From Holophagae bacterium (GTDB taxonomy: Bacteria > Acidobacteriota > Holophagae > Acanthopleuribacterales > Acanthopleuribacteraceae): 64,000 bases of DNA. The stretch is taken from assembly GCA_030429565.1 (NCBI GenBank), contig JAUIFE010000002.1, positions 124,001 to 188,000 on the forward strand, read 5' to 3'. Position 1 is the stretch's first letter; each line of letters starts with the position of its first letter. The translations under genes were made by a program, and so were the position numbers. Positions 9,466-17,755 of the stretch are shown here, piece after piece. The notes below the pieces were generated by a model that was given only the letters and a program-made list of their open reading frames with translations, searched no databases and was not told the DNA's origin.

Positions 9466-11495
9466 CAGCGACCCCCTTTGGCATCACCCAAGGGTTCCAC
9501 TTCGCAACAGCCGGCGCCAATGCTGCCTGGCAGCATTTCGGTCAGCAGCAGCACCGCACCGGTGGTAACGACTTGGTCGCCGGCAGCGAGATCACCCCGA
9601 ACGGCGACCCAATCACCGTCGCCGAGCGGCTGAACCGCCCGCGGCTGATAAAGACCTTGCGCGCGCCGCACAAAAACCAAGGCTTGGCTTTGATAGTGCT
9701 GCACCGCGCCGGCCGGTACCAGCCATGTATTCTGTGATTCCGGAAGGGTTAGCCGCGCACGGCCGAATTGGTTGGCACGCAAGGCACCCGAATTGGAAAC
9801 TTCGGCCCGCACCAAAACCGTACGAGTGTCGGGGTCAACCTCGGCTGCAAGCCAGGTAACCCGACCTTCCGCACCTTGTCCGTCATCAGCGGAAAAAGCC
9901 AGTGTGGCACCGATTTTCAGGCGTGCCGCATCGCTTTCGGCAACGTCGGCCAAAATCCACAAGCGACGCGTATCGACAATCAGACCCAATGGATGATCGT
10001 GACCGGCGCGCGCGCCCACGACCGCTTCGCGCCGCACCAACGTTCCGCTCATCGGCGCGCGGACACTGAAAATTCCCGGCGGGCCGTCCGCCGTGGCCCC
10101 GACCGTTTGCAGGGTCGTGGCGGCCGCGGCAGCCTCGGCGCGCGCTGATTCAAGCGCCAATTCCGCCTGTTCCACATCCCAAGCGCCGACAATATCGCGC
10201 GCCGCTAATTGCTGCTGCCGCTGTAATTGACGTTCGGCCACGCGCACCGACGTCTGGGCCGCGCGCAAGCGTGCTTGGACCGCACCAATCTCAGGGCTAA
10301 CCAAGTCAAACACAACCGCGCCGGCACGCACCTCGGCACCCAAAGGTACATGAATCTGTTGCACCACACCATCGACGGCCGCGCGTAATTGCGCCACGCG
10401 ATCCGCGTTAAACGCCACTCGTGCCGGTGCTTCGACGACCGCTTGAAAAGCGCCGCGACGAATGGCCGTTACCGCAATGCCCGCCTGCGTTTCTTTGGCC
10501 GGGTCAAGGAAACGAACCACCCGTTGTGACAAATCGGCCGCCGTCAGCGCTTGATTGGTGCTGGTCGGTGCATCCGCCGTGGCCAACACCGGGCCGCCAC
10601 GACAAATAGGACACACCGATTCCGGCAGTTGGTGCTCGGCACACCAGTCCTTCATGGCCTTAAATCCTGGAATTAATTCAGGATGACATAAGGTGCAGCG
10701 CGATTCGGGCACCTGGTGACCCGCACACCAATCGTCCGCGCTGATCGGCGGCGGCGCCGGCGTACCGTGGCTGCATTGCGGACACACCGATTCCGGCAAT
10801 TCGTGGCCGGCACACCAATCATTCATTGCTTTGAAACCGGGAATCAGCGCCGGGTTACACAAGGTACACTTGCTTTCCGACACCCCGTGTTCGTCGCACC
10901 AATCGTTGTCCTGTCGCGGATCCTCCGGTAACGCCGGCTGCTCTTCGTCCTCTTGTAGGTCGTCATGGCTGACGGCCAAAACCGGACCGCCGCGACAAAT
11001 GGGACACACCGACTCCGGCAACTGATGCTCAGCGCACCAGTCTTGCATAGCTTTAAAGCCAGGTATTAATTCTGGATGGCATAGCGTACAGCGTGATTCG
11101 GGTACCTGGTGACCCGCGCACCAATCGTCGGCACTGAGCGGTGGCGGCGCCGGCGTGCCGTGACTGCATTGTGGACACACCGATTCCGGCAATTCGTGGC
11201 CGGCACACCAATCATTCATCGCTTTGAAGCCCGGAATCAGCGCCGGGTCACACAGCGTACATTTGGATTTAGGAACCTGATGTTCAGCGCACACCGCGCC
11301 TGGATCGGCAAGCGCAAAACACAGGGTTCTCGGCAAAAGTAACAAGGACGCGGTCGCCGGCGTCACCATCATCGCAAAACCAAACAACAGCAAAAAAAAC
11401 GTCTTCTTCAACGTTAAAGGAACACCCGCCACACGGGCGGTTCCAGCATCGGCCGACGCCAAAAGACGTAGCCAGGTCACTTGATGGACCATCAT
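9465..11495 (-). CDS. RND periplasmic adaptor with eight Cys/His metal-binding knuckles
   Basis: About 676 residues, far longer than a usual 400-residue adaptor. A hydrophobic segment (about residues 31-55) serves as signal or anchor. Residues about 70-302 hold eight copies of a WCxxHxxPESxCxxC-type unit, arranged as two near-identical four-unit modules. From residue about 325 it is a standard membrane-fusion protein: AGIAVTAIRRGAFQAVVEA, a lipoyl/hairpin segment, and the beta-barrel part ending with LPESQNTWLVPAGAVQHY. The knuckles probably bind metal in the periplasm and pass it to the pump. GTG at 11498 and ATGs at 11495 and 11492 are all possible starts; GAGGGA upstream favours one of the ATGs. 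It lies in an operon between a Cys-rich small protein and the CzcA-type pump. The fold assignment is strong; metal identity is unknown. Confidence 0.9.
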   Translation of the reverse strand: MMVHQVTWLRLLASADAGTARVAGVPLTLKKTFFLLLFGFAMMVTPATASLLLLPRTLCFALADPGAVCAEHQVPKSKCTLCDPALIPGFKAMNDWCAGHELPESVCPQCSHGTPAPPPLSADDWCAGHQVPESRCTLCHPELIPGFKAMQDWCAEHQLPESVCPICRGGPVLAVSHDDLQEDEEQPALPEDPRQDNDWCDEHGVSESKCTLCNPALIPGFKAMNDWCAGHELPESVCPQCSHGTPAPPPISADDWCAGHQVPESRCTLCHPELIPGFKAMKDWCAEHQLPESVCPICRGGPVLATADAPTSTNQALTAADLSQRVVRFLDPAKETQAGIAVTAIRRGAFQAVVEAPARVAFNADRVAQLRAAVDGVVQQIHVPLGAEVRAGAVVFDLVSPEIGAVQARLRAAQTSVRVAERQLQRQQQLAARDIVGAWDVEQAELALESARAEAAAAATTLQTVGATADGPPGIFSVRAPMSGTLVRREAVVGARAGHDHPLGLIVDTRRLWILADVAESDAARLKIGATLAFSADDGQGAEGRVTWLAAEVDPDTRTVLVRAEVSNSGALRANQFGRARLTLPESQNTWLVPAGAVQHYQSQALVFVRRAQGLYQPRAVQPLGDGDWVAVRGDLAAGDQVVTTGAVLLLTEMLPGSIGAGCCEVEPLGDAKGGR
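10593..11291 (-). repeat. Tandem duplication of a four-knuckle metal-binding module
   Basis: Inside the efflux adaptor gene the coding DNA of four Cys/His units (about 10986-11291) is repeated 393 bases away (about 10593-10898). Bases around 10790-10855 and 11183-11248 are almost identical, differing at a few third positions. A 29-residue acidic linker separates the modules. The near identity points to a recent internal duplication or to gene conversion. Confidence 0.85.
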
Positions 11496-11572
11496 CACTC
11501 CCTCAATTGCAAAGCAACGGCTGCCATTCGTTCAATAACGAAGCAACCTCGCGCAAAATTTTCCTGTTAAAT

Positions 11573-12025
11573 CTAAGCGGCCTGAGGGAAGCCGCGTGGT
11601 GGTCGGAATAAATCGGAGCGCGAGCCTTCGCCGGCGGCAAAAACGATCTCGAGCCAAAGGCTTTCAGGTGCTAGCGCAACAACGACGATAGCAACCTCGG
11701 GCGGCGCGCCCAGCACATGTCCCATATAACAATGACATTCAGGACAATCCAGCGGGCAGGGGTCGGTTGGTTTTTGCTCCAGTCGCCCATCCCCATCGAC
11801 GACAACCCCGTAGACAACGCTTGAGGTTGTCTCCATCTGGGCGAAGTCACCGGCGGGGGACAGGGTTTCGTCAACTGCTTCCAAAGGTGGCGACGCGGTG
11901 TCACAAGGGCAAGCAGCCAGACATCCATCAGCGGATTGAAGGGGGCCTAGATCGCGCAGGAGACCGCAAACGGCCACGACCGAAAAAACAAAGGCGATCA
12001 TCCAAAAAATCCGGCTAGGCACCAT
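11573..12025 (-). CDS. Small Cys-rich membrane or exported protein of metal-efflux operon
   Basis: 150 residues, not matched to a family I can name. It has an N-terminal hydrophobic segment (IFWMIAFVFSVVAVCGLL) that could be a signal peptide or anchor, then a Cys cluster CLAACPC and a second one CPLDCPECHCYMGH, both suited to metal binding. The C-terminal RPPRGFPQAA ending resembles short proteins seen near copper and other metal resistance genes. AGAAGGA lies about 11 bases before the ATG. It is the first gene of the efflux operon, 77 bases before the adaptor start. A metal-sensing or metal-chaperone role is inferred from cysteines and context. Confidence 0.6.
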   Translation of the reverse strand: MVPSRIFWMIAFVFSVVAVCGLLRDLGPLQSADGCLAACPCDTASPPLEAVDETLSPAGDFAQMETTSSVVYGVVVDGDGRLEQKPTDPCPLDCPECHCYMGHVLGAPPEVAIVVVALAPESLWLEIVFAAGEGSRSDLFRPPRGFPQAA

Positions 12026-12135
12026 GGCTAATTCAATCCTTCTCTCGCGGTGTCCACACCGCGAACATCATCCGTCATCATAACCCATTCAGCCGACCCG
12101 AACGGGAGAACCGGCGCAAAAAACTGGAAACAGCA

Positions 12136-12161
12136 ACGGCCGAACCCTGGGGTTCGGCCGT
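12136..12161 (-). terminator. 12-bp inverted repeat downstream of the 12.2-kb gene
   Basis: ACGGCCGAACCC at 12136-12147 pairs perfectly with 12150-12161 around a 2-base loop. It lies about 70 bases after the stop of the minus-strand gene at 12230. On the minus strand the following bases are only moderately T-rich, so it may be a terminator or simply a stable hairpin. Confidence 0.5.
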
Positions 12162-12229
12162 GTGTCGGTATCACAATGACTATACCTGCAAACCGTCGCC
12201 CAAAGCGGCGGCCGGCACAAAGGGGCCGT

Positions 12230-12823
12230 TTAATTGACGGCTTCGAGGCGCTGGGCCCATTCGGCGCTTTTGAGTTTGTTCATGTACTGGGTGAAATAGT
12301 GACCGGCATTACCGCGAATCACGGCCAGAATAATCTCCAAGTCGCCGTCCATCAGACCCAGCTCGGCAAAGCGCAGGAAACGCAGTGCATAACTTTCATA
12401 GAGCAGGAAAAGGGCATCATCAACCAGTTCGCCACCTGGGTTATTAAAAGCAAAGTCGGCGGGGAACTCGTCGAGAGCAGGCAACGGCTCATCGGCAGTG
12501 TCGACCACTTTAAAGGGCAGTTCTAAATCTTTGAGCGACCGCGTCCATGCCTCTAAATAAGCTTTGTGCAGCATGGCGGTGTACGCGGATGACAAACATG
12601 CTTCAACGGATTGTTCATGCCCGGCGACACTGGCCACCGCGGCGTGTAAGGGTTCAGTAGGACCTTGCAACAAGGTAGCAGCCGCCCACATGGTACCGCC
12701 GCCGCCTGGGAATGCAAATCGCAGGACTTTGTTGGTTTTGTCAGAAAAATCAACTGCATCGCCGGCTTCCGCCTGGAAACGCCGAAACCATGCACTGTCG
12801 GCAATCTTTCGCAATGAATTCAA
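12230..12823 (-). CDS. Hypothetical protein, 197 residues
   Basis: A soluble protein that I do not recognise. It is largely helical by composition (for example DDALFLLYESYALRFLRFAE), with a glycine run FPGGGGTMWAAATLL near residue 38. It has no signal peptide or membrane segment. The start is TTG at 12823; GAAGG lies about seven bases upstream, and the ATG a few bases before is out of frame and leads to a stop. It stands alone between the efflux operon and a 500-base gene-free stretch. Regular codon pattern and base composition support it as a real gene. Confidence 0.6.
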   Translation of the reverse strand: MNSLRKIADSAWFRRFQAEAGDAVDFSDKTNKVLRFAFPGGGGTMWAAATLLQGPTEPLHAAVASVAGHEQSVEACLSSAYTAMLHKAYLEAWTRSLKDLELPFKVVDTADEPLPALDEFPADFAFNNPGGELVDDALFLLYESYALRFLRFAELGLMDGDLEIILAVIRGNAGHYFTQYMNKLKSAEWAQRLEAVN

Positions 12824-13336
12824 GGCATACCTTCTTTCTTATGTAGGATGTGTTGTGCTGTCAAAGGCGTGTTTGTAAGTACAATCGGGCCACCCTCGAC
12901 CAAACTTTATCACTTAGAAAACTTCTTTTAACGCTGAACGAATACACAAATCGAGAACCTTTACCGAGAAAACAGGCCACACGACTGAGAACGCAGTATT
13001 TCGCGTTCACCGCTCAAGACGGGTCGGAAAAACACAATAATCGGAAGCAAAAGCTGGGCCGTTTTCATTTCTCCGCGCGGAATCGCCGCGCCAAACCCGC
13101 GCTTAAATTACGAAATGCCACTTTACATTCTGCTATTAAAAAAAATGACCGCTCGACCGCAACAGATCGCCCGGCGCGGCGAAACCAACGGAGCGACAGC
13201 GTTTCCGAATTGGCGACACCTTCTACCAAAAATTTTTAATCACCCTCGGCGTGGCCCCTTGGGTCAGGTTCTGTGCGCCCCAGACCTCATCGTTCGGTTG
13301 GGCAGAATGAACGGCCCGCCGACGGGGAGAATTGCG
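12824..13336. other. Gene-free stretch, about 510 bases
   Basis: No convincing coding region on either strand. The open frames here are Lys/Arg-rich, lack ribosome binding sites and overlap one another. It should hold the promoters of the divergent genes on either side, but I cannot place -35/-10 boxes with confidence. Confidence 0.4.
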
Positions 13337-13741
13337 ATGTCTGAAGAAACATATCCCCTCGTCTTTATGACGGTCCTCACCAGCGGCGCTCTCTTGGCGA
13401 TTATTGCCTCCCTCTTCGGGGACAATACCGCGCTCATTCGCATCTTGTCGCAGCTTGAACAAGCCGGCCAGGCCACCTGTCACGATTTCGAACCAGAGCT
13501 TTATGCATGGCGCGAGCTCCCCGAATTGGTGAGCCGGGGGTTCGTGAGAGAAGTCCCTAACGAGGAGCGCCTGGTCCCAATGCCGGTTTACGACCCGGAC
13601 GACCTGGACCACTTTGAGGCGCAGGCCGTGCTTTACGAGCTCACGGCGAATGGTCGCCGCCACCTCAACCGACTCAAGCCGGCGACCGCGTTAAAACAGC
13701 ACCTGCGTGGAGAATCGGGTGGAAGGGATTACTTGGAGTGA
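13337..13741 (+). CDS. Small protein with N-terminal membrane segment, hypothetical
   Basis: 134 residues. The open frame begins at 13115, but the ATG at 13337 has GGAGA seven bases upstream, and the sequence before it looks non-coding. Residues about 6-27 (YPLVFMTVLTSGALLAIIAS) form one membrane helix. The rest, with ALIRILSQLEQAGQATCHDF and VLYELTANGRRHLNRL, has the helix-helix-strand feel of a winged-helix domain. No family is recognised. It lies about 320 bases before the kinase gene on the same strand, but the gap argues against an operon. Confidence 0.5.
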   Translation: MSEETYPLVFMTVLTSGALLAIIASLFGDNTALIRILSQLEQAGQATCHDFEPELYAWRELPELVSRGFVREVPNEERLVPMPVYDPDDLDHFEAQAVLYELTANGRRHLNRLKPATALKQHLRGESGGRDYLE

Positions 13742-14059
13742 TAACCGTCTTAATTGCGGCAATCATTTATTGGGGAAAACAGCTCACAACGGACCCGAAC
13801 AATCCGACCAAAGCAAATTTTTAAGGTTTTCTGGGACTTTTTCGGAGCCTGCGCTCCAAAACGCACCGAAGCAACCCTAACCACCTCTATTTATTCACCT
13901 TATTCAACAAATGAAAACTTCGAAAAATAGGCTCTTTTTCGACACCCATGACAAGGGCTGTCCTAGCAAAGTGCGATAATAGTTTCAAGGCAGCCGGGGG
14001 GCCCGCACCTTCTTCCCCCGCTGATTTTCGAAATTTTTTCCCACAGCGGAGGCCCCACC
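13742..14059. other. AT-rich gene-free stretch before the kinase gene
   Basis: About 320 bases, clearly more AT-rich than the window average. It has small imperfect hairpins (GGAGC at 13844-13848 with GCTCC at 13853-13857, and CGAAAAA with TTTTTCG near 13920-13941). It probably holds the promoter of the kinase gene; its ribosome site is GGAGG at 14048-14052. Confidence 0.4.
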
Positions 14060-14971
14060 ATGAAAGTTCCCGAGCTTTCAGTCGAAGATGTTGCTTGCAT
14101 GTTCCCCAGCACCCGTGAAATCAAGGATCCCATTAAAGGCGGCCAAAAAATTGTATTTCCATGCGAAGTCAATAATCGGCCCACAGTTATTAAATTTTTG
14201 CTCGCAAGTATTGGTACGGTATTTGATGATTTAGCATTTGAAGTAAACGTTGGCGAAGAGGTGATGGCACGTACCCAGCGCGAGGTAGATATTATTGCGC
14301 GTTGTCGCTCACCCCACGTGATCAAGTTGGGTCAAATTCCACTTGGTTCGGCCAAACACGGTCCACATGAACTCATTTATTTTTCTGAAGAGTATATTCA
14401 GGGAACGAGTCTAAAGGATTATTTCCGGAAAACCAAAAAACGGTCACTTGAAGAAGTGTGCCGTTTGGGATTAGAGATTACGCGGGCCATTGCTGAGCTA
14501 TGGCGTTTTGGAAAAATCCATCGTGACATTAAGCCAGGAAATATAATGCGGCGGGAGAATGGGACCTTTGTATTATTGGATATGGGCTTGGCATTTGATG
14601 TGATGGTTGAATCATTAACGATGACGGGATTAATTAGCGGCACGGCGATGTATATGTCACCGGAGCAAACAGAATCGTATCGCAAGCGCCAACTTGATTT
14701 TCGTTCAGATATGTTTTCGCTGGGCATTGTATTGTACGAAGCTTTAACGGGACGTCACCCATTTTTCGACCCAAAAAAGCGTCAGAGTCATTGTGATATT
14801 TTGCAAGCCATTCTCACGGAGAATCCCGAACCTATTGAAATCCATCGAGCTGATATTCCCGAAGAATTAGTGGAAATCATTCATCGCTTGCTCGGCAAAG
14901 AGCCCCATCTTCGCTATCGCTCTTGTGAACAACTGATCCAATGTTTTGAGAACCTGCTCGAAACACTTTAG
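14060..14971 (+). CDS. Serine/threonine protein kinase (stand-alone kinase domain)
   Basis: 303 residues forming a Hanks-type kinase domain and little else. Visible motifs: candidate ATP Lys in TVIK (K45), helix-C Glu in QREVD (E75), catalytic loop HRDIKPGN (154-161), Mg-binding DMG (174-176, in place of DFG), MSPEQ at about 199-203 (in place of APE) and DFRSDMFSLGIVLYE. There is no membrane helix or PASTA/sensor domain, so it is cytoplasmic. The glycine loop is poorly conserved. The start has GGAGG seven bases upstream. Base composition is AT-rich: the 60 bases from 14161 are 40% G+C by hand count, against about 55-65% in neighbours. The next gene begins 10 bases later and shares its ribosome site with the kinase stop, so the two form one operon, perhaps acquired together. 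Confidence 0.88.
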   Translation: MKVPELSVEDVACMFPSTREIKDPIKGGQKIVFPCEVNNRPTVIKFLLASIGTVFDDLAFEVNVGEEVMARTQREVDIIARCRSPHVIKLGQIPLGSAKHGPHELIYFSEEYIQGTSLKDYFRKTKKRSLEEVCRLGLEITRAIAELWRFGKIHRDIKPGNIMRRENGTFVLLDMGLAFDVMVESLTMTGLISGTAMYMSPEQTESYRKRQLDFRSDMFSLGIVLYEALTGRHPFFDPKKRQSHCDILQAILTENPEPIEIHRADIPEELVEIIHRLLGKEPHLRYRSCEQLIQCFENLLETL

Positions 14972-14981
14972 GAGGCCTCTT

Positions 14982-16175
14982 TTGAAAATTTTCGCCCAAC
15001 ACGGTTACGGCCGTTCCACCAAACTCGAACATGGCTTGAGCCAGGACTGTATTCAAGGTGTCATTTTCTCGCCTAAAGACGAATCGCCGAGCGATCTTAC
15101 CAACCTGGTCATCGATTTGCGCAAACAGTTCCCTGGCGCAGAGCTGATGATCGATCCTCAATTTTACGTATCGACGACGGTACCGGCCAAGGACGGCCAC
15201 TTACCGAATTATCCTTATTACCGTGCCCCGCTGACACGGAAAGACTTATTACCGGCGCGCAACCTCACCAAGTTTGCCCGCCAAACGATCGACTTTCAAC
15301 GAGCTCTGCCGGTTTCGCACTTACTCTCAGCCACGGTTTCCTTCGACGATTTCACGGATCCCTGGTGTCAAACTGCGCTTTCCTTAGCGCAGGAATCGCT
15401 AGAGTACGGCTATAAGTTTCCACAGAAACCGCTACTCCTCTCATTCGTGATTGATGAATCGGCATTCCGACATCAAGGGGCGATGAAAGAGTTTTTGGAT
15501 ATGATTACCTTGTTTGACGTTGCCGGCTTTTATTTCATCATAAAACGTCGCGATGCTTATTATTCTCAACAAATCGAAACCAACACATTAGAAAACCTAC
15601 TGTACTTTACCCACACACTTGGCGCGCTTAACCGCTACAAACTTGTTTTCGGTTACACGGACTTACTGGGTTTGCCACTTCAAGCGGCCGGTGCTTCGGC
15701 GACGGCTTGCGGTTGGTTTCAATCCCAGCGTTTTTTCTACGCCGATAAGTTTCGACCCAGTACGCGTGGCAGCCGTCCGCGGCCGCGATACACTTCATTA
15801 CCGTTAATGAATTCTGTTTTGTTGGTGCCGGAGCTTTCCGCGATTGAACATCAAGGAAAACTTGAGCGAGCGTTGTCGGATACCGATATCGATACCAACT
15901 TGGCCGAAGATTTCTCAAATGCTTCGGCCGAATGGTCACTGAACACAAGTACGATTCATCACTGGTCTTGTATGAACAAAGTCATCAAACGCATGGCGCG
16001 TTTTAACGAGCCAGGAGAACGACTCGACATTGTGCAAACTATGATTAGTCGTGCCGGTGCACTTTACGACCAACTCCTCGAGTCTGGTATTCAATTTGAA
16101 TATCGCTCAGGGAACAGTCATTTAGCACAGTGGAACATTGGTATTGAAAACTTCCGAACCACGATGCGACTCTAA
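14982..16175 (+). CDS. Unknown protein paired with kinase, probable TIM barrel
   Basis: About 398 residues, no family recognised. The chosen start is TTG at 14982, six bases after GGAGG at 14971-14975, which overlaps the kinase stop. Strand-like blocks recur: GVIFSPKD, GAELMIDPQFYVS, HLLSATVSFDDF, LLLSFVIDESAF, GFYFIIKRRD, YKLVFGYTDLLGLPLQAAGA and ASATACGWFQSQRFFY. Their spacing and terminal Asp residues look like a beta/alpha barrel with phosphate-type loops. That fold is my inference. The G(L)PLQAAGA...GW part recalls barrel enzymes such as tRNA-guanine transglycosylases, but no diagnostic catalytic motif confirms it. The later half is AT-rich (15541-15600 is 35% G+C by hand count). It is tightly coupled to the kinase, a likely regulator or partner. 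Confidence 0.7.
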   Translation: MKIFAQHGYGRSTKLEHGLSQDCIQGVIFSPKDESPSDLTNLVIDLRKQFPGAELMIDPQFYVSTTVPAKDGHLPNYPYYRAPLTRKDLLPARNLTKFARQTIDFQRALPVSHLLSATVSFDDFTDPWCQTALSLAQESLEYGYKFPQKPLLLSFVIDESAFRHQGAMKEFLDMITLFDVAGFYFIIKRRDAYYSQQIETNTLENLLYFTHTLGALNRYKLVFGYTDLLGLPLQAAGASATACGWFQSQRFFYADKFRPSTRGSRPRPRYTSLPLMNSVLLVPELSAIEHQGKLERALSDTDIDTNLAEDFSNASAEWSLNTSTIHHWSCMNKVIKRMARFNEPGERLDIVQTMISRAGALYDQLLESGIQFEYRSGNSHLAQWNIGIENFRTTMRL

Positions 16176-16306
16176 CCTGAAAATTCGTATTATATAACAT
16201 TAATTTTCTTATAATTTTATCCACCGCGACAGTGGCGATCACCCCTACACAACCACGGCATGCCTAGATGCTTTGGTTGACGATGGCCGCTGCCATCCCC
16301 CGCCTT

Positions 16307-16345
16307 GCCCGCTTGGCCGCCGCCCACCCCGGCGGCCAAGCGGGC
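16307..16345. repeat. Perfect 16-bp inverted repeat, 7-base loop
   Basis: Bases 16307-16322 pair perfectly with 16330-16345, with a pyrimidine-rich loop at 16323-16329. No T-run follows, so it is not a classical terminator. It sits just after the AT-rich kinase module. Confidence 0.8.
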
Positions 16346-16400
16346 CGGCATTCACCGCCCACGCATTGCGTTTAGGATTGAGGCAAGCTTGAAACCAAAA

Positions 16401-16425
16401 ACCGCGATCCGTCGCGGTGTTTTTT
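16401..16425 (+). terminator. Intrinsic terminator
   Basis: ACCGCGA (16401-16407) pairs with TCGCGGT (16412-16418) around TCCG, followed by G and six T residues. It is suited to end transcription from the kinase/TIM-barrel operon, about 225 bases after its last stop. Confidence 0.7.
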
Positions 16426-16781
16426 AGGGAAAAACGCAGGCACTTGTCGCGCCGGCTATGATGCCGTCGTGCCCACGCTTGTCGTTGCGCCTTCCGGTTT
16501 TCCTGAGTCGTAAACGCTTGTTCCACGCCCTATTTTGAAAAAAAAATCACTATTTTCCCGAACCCTACAACTAAACCTAACCCTCGTCCCGACCGTAATG
16601 GTAGTGCTAAGACCCAAAGTGAGCGATTCTTGGCAGCGTCCTCGTACCATCTGCCGAACTGCTACGCGCAAAAATTCGCGATGACTTATCCAACGCCCGC
16701 GTTTGATCGCATCGCGCCAATCGCACACCTTGGGTCAGCGCATGAAATAACCGCCAATGCGAGCGTGAGGGAGCCGAGAAG

Positions 16782-17690
16782 ATGAGATTTTGGGTGAGTT
16801 TGTGCCTGTTCACACTACCTCTTTGGGCCGTGGCCGGAGAGCGTGTTTTTGAGGAACGTTTTCCCGCCGGCCGGAACGGCCTGCTAAAGGTCGAAATTGA
16901 CCGCGGCAGTATCGACGTCACCACCGTCGACGATGCTTTTTACAGTGTCAAATTGGTCGTCAGCGGCGATAGTGATTATGTTGATGAATACCAAGCGACC
17001 TTTACGCCGAGCGCCGACGGCTTAGAACTCATTGGGCGCGGCCCTCGCACCAGCTCTGGCTGGGGCTGGAGCTGGTTCGGCAACGGCAACACCAAAGCAC
17101 GCGTGCGCTTGCAGGTCAGTGTACCGCGCACCACCCAGGTTACCCTGAACACCTCGGGCGGTAACATTCAAGTCGAAGGCACCAACGCCGCCGCGATCTT
17201 GCGGACCTCCGGCGGCAATGTGACCTTAAGTGATGCCGGTGAAAACATTGTCATCAAAACCTCCGGCGGCAACATCACCTTAACCAACACCCGCGACAGC
17301 CACGAATTGCGCACCAGCGGTGGTCAAATCCGCGTAACCGACGCGATCGGCGACTTCCTCGCCAAAACGTCCGGCGGCGACATTGAACTGCGCAATGTGC
17401 GCGGCCCCGTCAACTGCGCCACCTCCGGCGGCAACATCGACATTGAGTTAACCGATCAGTTTGAAGGCATTCGCGCCAAAACCAGTGGCGGCGATATTGT
17501 GGTTCACGCTGCCGGCAACATTGCCGCAGACTTAAAAGCATCGACCTCGGGCGGCCGTGTCCGTCTCGATATGCCGGTCACCTTAAACGGCGAGATCAAA
17601 CCCACACGGGTGGAAGGCACCTTAAATGGTGGCGGCGAACGCATCCATCTTTCCACCAGCGGTGGCGATATTGCCATCAAGGAAATTTAA
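16782..17690 (+). CDS. DUF4097-type beta-repeat exported protein
   Basis: 302 residues with a cleavable signal peptide (MRFWVSLCLFTLPLWAVAG). The mature part consists of repeated short beta units, each with a TSGG motif (TSGGNIQVEG, TSGGNVTLSD, TSGGNITLTN, TSGGDIELRN, TSGGNIDIEL, TSGGDIVVHA, TSGGDIAIKE). This is the pattern of DUF4097/adhesin-like right-handed beta-helix proteins. It should be exported to the periplasm or cell surface. The function of the family is unknown. The gene is monocistronic: gene-free DNA lies upstream and a strong terminator directly downstream. Confidence 0.85.
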   Translation: MRFWVSLCLFTLPLWAVAGERVFEERFPAGRNGLLKVEIDRGSIDVTTVDDAFYSVKLVVSGDSDYVDEYQATFTPSADGLELIGRGPRTSSGWGWSWFGNGNTKARVRLQVSVPRTTQVTLNTSGGNIQVEGTNAAAILRTSGGNVTLSDAGENIVIKTSGGNITLTNTRDSHELRTSGGQIRVTDAIGDFLAKTSGGDIELRNVRGPVNCATSGGNIDIELTDQFEGIRAKTSGGDIVVHAAGNIAADLKASTSGGRVRLDMPVTLNGEIKPTRVEGTLNGGGERIHLSTSGGDIAIKEI

Positions 17691-17719
17691 GCCAAGACCA
17701 CCCTTTCCCAAACCGCAGC

Positions 17720-17755
17720 AAGGCGCCCCGGCTCAAACCGGGGCGCCTTTTTCAT
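17720..17755 (+). terminator. Strong intrinsic terminator after the DUF4097 gene
   Basis: A 12-bp perfect stem, 17720-17731 with 17738-17749, loop CTCAAA, then a T-rich tail (TTTCATTTATT). It ends the plus-strand DUF4097 gene and abuts the stop of the convergent gene. Confidence 0.9.

Larger units (their letters stand above)
16176..16781. other. Gene-free stretch with two hairpins
   Basis: About 600 bases without a convincing gene. It starts AT-rich, then holds a perfect 16-bp GC-rich inverted repeat (16307-16345) and an intrinsic terminator (16401-16425). The part from about 16530 must hold the promoter of the DUF4097 gene. The short minus-strand frames here are Arg-rich shadows of the GC-rich repeats. 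Confidence 0.5.

Noticed and set aside
12850..13239. A 129-codon plus-strand frame before the small membrane protein gene
   Set aside because: Lys/Arg/Asn-rich, no ribosome site, and no domain; judged non-coding.
16245..16728. Minus-strand frames in the gap after the TIM-barrel gene
   Set aside because: They run through the perfect inverted repeat and the terminator, are Arg/Gly-rich and have no ribosome site.
17150..17690. Regular TSGG repeats that might suggest a direct-repeat array
   Set aside because: They are protein-level beta repeats of the DUF4097 family with diverged codons, not CRISPR or tandem DNA repeats.
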